Origin: JBGPIK01 sp041484845
GTDB taxonomy: Bacteria; Desulfobacterota; Binatia; UBA9968
Length of the DNA stretch: 6,754 bases
Assembly: GCA_041484845.1 (NCBI GenBank)
Contig: JBGPIK010000375.1
Span: forward strand, 1 to 6,754
Direction: 5' to 3'
In this document: positions 3,923 through 6,754 of the stretch, in pieces
Layout: the number at the start of each line of letters is the position of its first letter
Position numbering within the stretch: the first letter of the stretch is position 1
Notes under the pieces: generated by a model
Told to the model about the DNA's origin: nothing
Seen by the model: only the letters and a program-made list of their open reading frames with translations
Database searches by the model: none
Program-made: the position numbers and the translations under genes

Positions 3923-6331
3923 CTAGAAGGTTTTCAGAAATTCGATCAGCGCCCATTTGTCATCGTCGCTCAACGGGGGCTCTTCTTTTAAAAAGGCGGT
4001 GCCGAAATAGTGACCTTTGTTGACGACGTAATCCGGGCACTTGCTCACTTTGAGGAGATCCGGCACTAGATTTTTGAATACCTTGGCGGCTTCTTCGTCG
4101 CTCGCGCCCTCAACCCTCTTCAAATCTTCTTTCATCTTGAGGAGCAGATTAACCAGCTCCGCTTTGTTCGATTCGAGATCTATGTTGGTGAGCAAGCTCA
4201 CCGGCGTTCCCTTGGGGATCGGCCCGATTTTTACTACCCCCTCGCTATAACTAAGAGGTAAGGGAAACCAGGGGAAGAACCGATGCAGCCAATCGCCCCA
4301 ATCGAGTAACTTCTCGAAGCCGTCGGGTAAAAATCCGGCGGCAACTTTTATGTAGCTGGTGGCGGTAGTGCGATAGATAAAACCCGGCACTTTGTCGCCG
4401 AGGATGGAGTCCTTTTCCCGTTTCTCCGGCCACAGCATTTTCTGAATGGAGTCGTTGAAGGACTCCATCCGCGCCTTCACCGCGGGCGACGGATTGAATT
4501 TTCCCACCGAGTTATTGAGCAGAAATGGCGCGGTCGACCACAGACTGATCAACGACGGGACGCGCGTGTAACCGCGGCCACCGGCGGGCATCGGGTATTC
4601 CCAAGGAGTCCCGTCGATGGGATTTTGCACCGTGACTTTTCCGACGGAAGGCAAATCCTTATAGGTTTGCGACGAGAAGTTATCCCAAATATTTCCCCCG
4701 ATGGCGTTGGTCGCCAGAGGGCTACACGCGTTGGTCTGCAACAACGTTACCGGTATGCGGCGATCCGTTGAAAGATAATTGTCGATGAGAAAGTCGTCGG
4801 CCATGACTATTGCCGTCATCTTGGCTTTGAAATCGTCGGTCTTGGTCCAGGCCCAATATTGCTCCCAATTGGATTCATCTACGTTGGCCGGTGCCGCGGG
4901 AATTTTGCTCGAATGGCAGCGCGCGCAATAGTGAGCGAACGCCATCTTGCCGCGGTTCAACTTGGCTTTGTCTTGGGTCAAATATTGATTGCCTCCTGGT
5001 GCGTCCTTCAGGAGGTCGGGCTTCGCTGTCTTGAGAAAGAATAGCGCAAGATCCGGCGTTTGGTTTACCGTCGCATTCCAGTAACTGGAATTCTTCTCCG
5101 CGTCTTCGATCTTGATCGGCGTGATCTTTTTGCCGCCCACCAGCGCGTTGAAATGGAGCAACCACTCTTCGCTGAAAAGTCCGATATTGATGTAGACACG
5201 ATTGAGCGCGCCGAGAATACCGACCGAGTCAGAGCCATCCTTCAACACGCGGGGCGTCATAACGGTATCCGGCTTGACATAGAACTGCGAGAGCGCAGCG
5301 GTCTGCGGAAAATCCTGGAACTGCTTGTTTTTGACCCCGCCGCCTGCGAGTTTTTCTTTGCCCCAGCGCAAGGCCGGTCCCAACCGCGGGCCCACGTTGT
5401 AGACGGCATTCATCGTGCGCGGATTATTAATGTTGTCCGTGGAAATAAACGAAGTATCCAACGTCCCGGGCAAAGACGTGTGTATCAGCTGGTAAACGAA
5501 ACTCGACTCGTCCTTGTCCCAAAAGAGGATCCGGTCCACCCAAAGATACTGGGTGCCGGGGTTGGAATTTAGATTTTCCCATTTAGGATTCTCCGGATCG
5601 TCGGGCGCTTTCACGGGGCTGGGTCCGACGTGGCAAAAGCCGCAGCTCATACCGACGCGATAGGGACGGACCAGATCCTTATCATTGTAATAACTCGGAT
5701 CAGTGTAGAATTTTTCCGCGTCCCATTTTTTCGCCGCCGCTTCATCGAAATCGGGGTTGGGAAACAGCCGCAAACCGACCACGCCCGTCGCGTAACCATA
5801 GTACGATCCCACGGGCATATTCTTGCCCCGTGCACCGATTTTAACGCCGGGATATTTCTGCTCGTTCTCGAACGGGTCGGGCGGACAATCCGCACGTCGC
5901 GTGTCCAGCCACAAGCCTGAACGGTCCGCCCGCGGTGCCTTGGGCTTTTCGAAGCACGGCTCGTTAACCAGCCCGAGATAGTGCCAGCGCGTATCGCGGG
6001 TCAAGTGGGGCACCTTGGGGTGAGACGACAAGATCTTCAAAAAATCCACCGCACCGAAGCTCTTGTTCACGAGGTGATCCCAGAAACGGTCGTCGCCGCC
6101 GGTCCAGACGATCCAGTTATTGCGGCCCTTCACTTCGTTATCGGTGAGCTCGACGCCACCGTCCATCTCGCGGAAGTAGTTCTCGTCGGCGGCAGGAAAA
6201 CTCTGGGCCGTACGGCCCGCTTTCAACGCCTCGTCCTGAACGGTTCCCGGTTCGGGGCTCTTCCCACACCCGGCAAGGAAGAGACCGATATTGAATAAGA
6301 CAAGTATGCTCAAAAGGCGTTGTGCTTTCAT
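3923..6331 (-). CDS. Large di-haem c-type cytochrome lipoprotein, RoxA/MauG-like architecture (802 aa)
   Basis: Seen: a lipoprotein signal with a hydrophobic core and lipobox LAGC, placing the lipidated Cys at 22; residue 23 is Gly rather than Asp, which favours outer-membrane sorting. Two haem c motifs follow, CGFCH at 230-234 and CARCH at 469-473, 239 residues apart. Between them lie an aromatic-rich region and TSFISTDNINNPRTMNAVYN (293-312). After the second come GGRGYTRVPSLISLWSTAPF (584-603) and a C-terminal NKGHYFG...LSDDDKWALIEFLKTF typical of cytochrome c domain ends; H774 there is a candidate distal haem ligand. By family knowledge, di-haem proteins of 650-800 residues with widely spaced CXXCH motifs include the RoxA/RoxB rubber oxygenases and MauG/CcpA relatives, so it may be an oxygenase or peroxidase rather than a simple electron carrier. 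That assignment is inference. The start ATG has AAGGAG 5 nt upstream. It lies upstream of the GMC gene on the same strand. Confidence 0.88.
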   Translation of the reverse strand: MKAQRLLSILVLFNIGLFLAGCGKSPEPGTVQDEALKAGRTAQSFPAADENYFREMDGGVELTDNEVKGRNNWIVWTGGDDRFWDHLVNKSFGAVDFLKILSSHPKVPHLTRDTRWHYLGLVNEPCFEKPKAPRADRSGLWLDTRRADCPPDPFENEQKYPGVKIGARGKNMPVGSYYGYATGVVGLRLFPNPDFDEAAAKKWDAEKFYTDPSYYNDKDLVRPYRVGMSCGFCHVGPSPVKAPDDPENPKWENLNSNPGTQYLWVDRILFWDKDESSFVYQLIHTSLPGTLDTSFISTDNINNPRTMNAVYNVGPRLGPALRWGKEKLAGGGVKNKQFQDFPQTAALSQFYVKPDTVMTPRVLKDGSDSVGILGALNRVYINIGLFSEEWLLHFNALVGGKKITPIKIEDAEKNSSYWNATVNQTPDLALFFLKTAKPDLLKDAPGGNQYLTQDKAKLNRGKMAFAHYCARCHSSKIPAAPANVDESNWEQYWAWTKTDDFKAKMTAIVMADDFLIDNYLSTDRRIPVTLLQTNACSPLATNAIGGNIWDNFSSQTYKDLPSVGKVTVQNPIDGTPWEYPMPAGGRGYTRVPSLISLWSTAPFLLNNSVGKFNPSPAVKARMESFNDSIQKMLWPEKREKDSILGDKVPGFIYRTTATSYIKVAAGFLPDGFEKLLDWGDWLHRFFPWFPLPLSYSEGVVKIGPIPKGTPVSLLTNIDLESNKAELVNLLLKMKEDLKRVEGASDEEAAKVFKNLVPDLLKVSKCPDYVVNKGHYFGTAFLKEEPPLSDDDKWALIEFLKTF

Positions 6332-6516
6332 GCATGCTCCTTGATCCCGATGGACCAGTTTATCATTTTAAATTCGCAGCAGAAGCAAGATTTACTTCAA
6401 GCCGCCTCGCCAAAGCAAATTCGAGAACTAGAGTTTACTATTCTCGGCTCGTGAGCTAGACTTGCTCGCAGTCGATAGATGTTCAATCGCGTTGGAGCCT
6501 ATGCAATAAGGTTCCT
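6332..6516. promoter_or_regulatory. Divergent intergenic region with candidate operators
   Basis: These 185 bp separate the divergent cytochrome gene and the right-edge gene, so both promoters should lie here. Seen: the cytochrome Shine-Dalgarno AAGGAG (6337-6342, minus strand, 5-nt spacing); AAGG (6508-6511) 5 nt before the right-edge ATG; an inverted repeat CGAGAA (6422-6427)/TTCTCG (6441-6446); an adjacent GCTC-GT-GAGC (6447-6456); and a direct repeat CCTATG at 6498-6503 and 6514-6519, the second including the start codon. An A/T-rich patch near 6359-6372 may hold the cytochrome -10 box, but no consensus -35/-10 pair is convincing on either strand. Confidence 0.35.
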
Positions 6517-6754
6517 ATGTATCAGGACACGCCTTCCATCGTTCACAATGAGATAACCACCGTCAGAGCCGGTCAAAAGTTAAAATACTCAGACCTGACG
6601 GGCCGCGAAAAATGCGACTACCTCTTCGATCACGGTATCCGGCTGACGGCGTATAACGGTACGGCACGGCCCGATGTACTGGGTGGACTGGTCCAGTTCT
6701 CGAAATCGGCGCTGCAATCCATAGCCAATCATTTGCTTAGCGACACGCTCACGC
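6517..6754 (+). CDS. Unrecognised protein, N-terminal part (runs off the right edge)
   Basis: An ATG at 6517-6519, preceded by AAGG with 5-nt spacing, opens a frame with no stop to the end of the window, giving 79 complete codons. The product begins MYQDTPSIVHNEITTVRAGQ and continues with a GREKCDYLFDHGIRL segment and LGGLVQFSKSALQSIANHLL. It has no signal peptide, membrane helix, helix-turn-helix or haem motif that I can identify in the visible part; the start is mildly polar and the end looks helical. It is divergent from the di-haem cytochrome gene across 185 bp, an arrangement often seen for regulators or pathway partners, but nothing in the residues proves either. The call as a real gene rests on the open frame, the start context and the lack of a competing minus-strand gene. 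Confidence 0.55.
   Translation, partial: MYQDTPSIVHNEITTVRAGQKLKYSDLTGREKCDYLFDHGIRLTAYNGTARPDVLGGLVQFSKSALQSIANHLLSDTLT

Noticed and set aside
5060..5572. 170-residue plus-strand open frame inside the cytochrome gene
   Set aside because: It lies wholly antisense to a well-supported 802-residue protein with haem motifs, and has no ribosome binding site or recognisable family features.
1904..6331. A single tight operon of cytochrome, GMC and HExxE genes
   Set aside because: Spacers of 165 and 284 bp with hairpins lie between the genes; shared transcription is possible but not supported by overlap or short spacing.

Overview
The window suggests a Gram-negative bacterium of moderate to moderately high GC: one gene encodes a lipobox-bearing c-type cytochrome, which implies periplasmic haem attachment. 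The spacers are wide and full of dispersed hairpin repeats, unlike compact gammaproteobacterial operons. Large-genome or uncultivated lineages such as delta-like proteobacteria or Acidobacteria would fit, but the sequence alone does not fix the taxon.

Layout, left to right. (1) 1-501, plus strand: the C-terminal 166 residues of a haem peroxidase/dioxygenase of the animal-peroxidase superfamily, closest by eye to fatty-acid alpha-dioxygenases; its start lies outside the window. (2) 502-872: a convergent spacer of 371 bp with at least four inverted-repeat elements. (3) 873-1619, minus: an unassigned 248-aa protein with an HExxE motif and a strongly basic tail, with its start set by a clear Shine-Dalgarno. 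(4) 1620-1903: a spacer holding one GC-rich, dispersed-type hairpin. (5) 1904-3757, minus: a 617-aa GMC flavoprotein oxidoreductase in which the usual second catalytic His/Asn appears to be Phe. (6) 3758-3922: a spacer with a hairpin built from 8-bp repeat words, ending 11 nt from the stop of the next gene. (7) 3923-6331, minus: an 802-aa di-haem c-type cytochrome lipoprotein. (8) 6332-6516: a divergent spacer. (9) 6517-6754, plus: the first 79 codons of an unrecognised gene running off the right edge.

Functional reading (inference): three redox proteins lie close together, namely an alpha-dioxygenase-like haem protein, a GMC flavoprotein and a large di-haem cytochrome whose architecture recalls the RoxA/RoxB rubber oxygenases. 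This suggests oxidative attack on a hydrophobic substrate such as a fatty acid or polyisoprenoid, with dioxygenation followed by oxidation of alcohol or aldehyde products. The wide spacers argue against a single tight operon, so joint function rests on neighbourhood and chemistry only. The second theme is the repeat content: at least six hairpin elements, two of which share a design (opposed arrays of a 7- or 8-bp word) with unrelated words.
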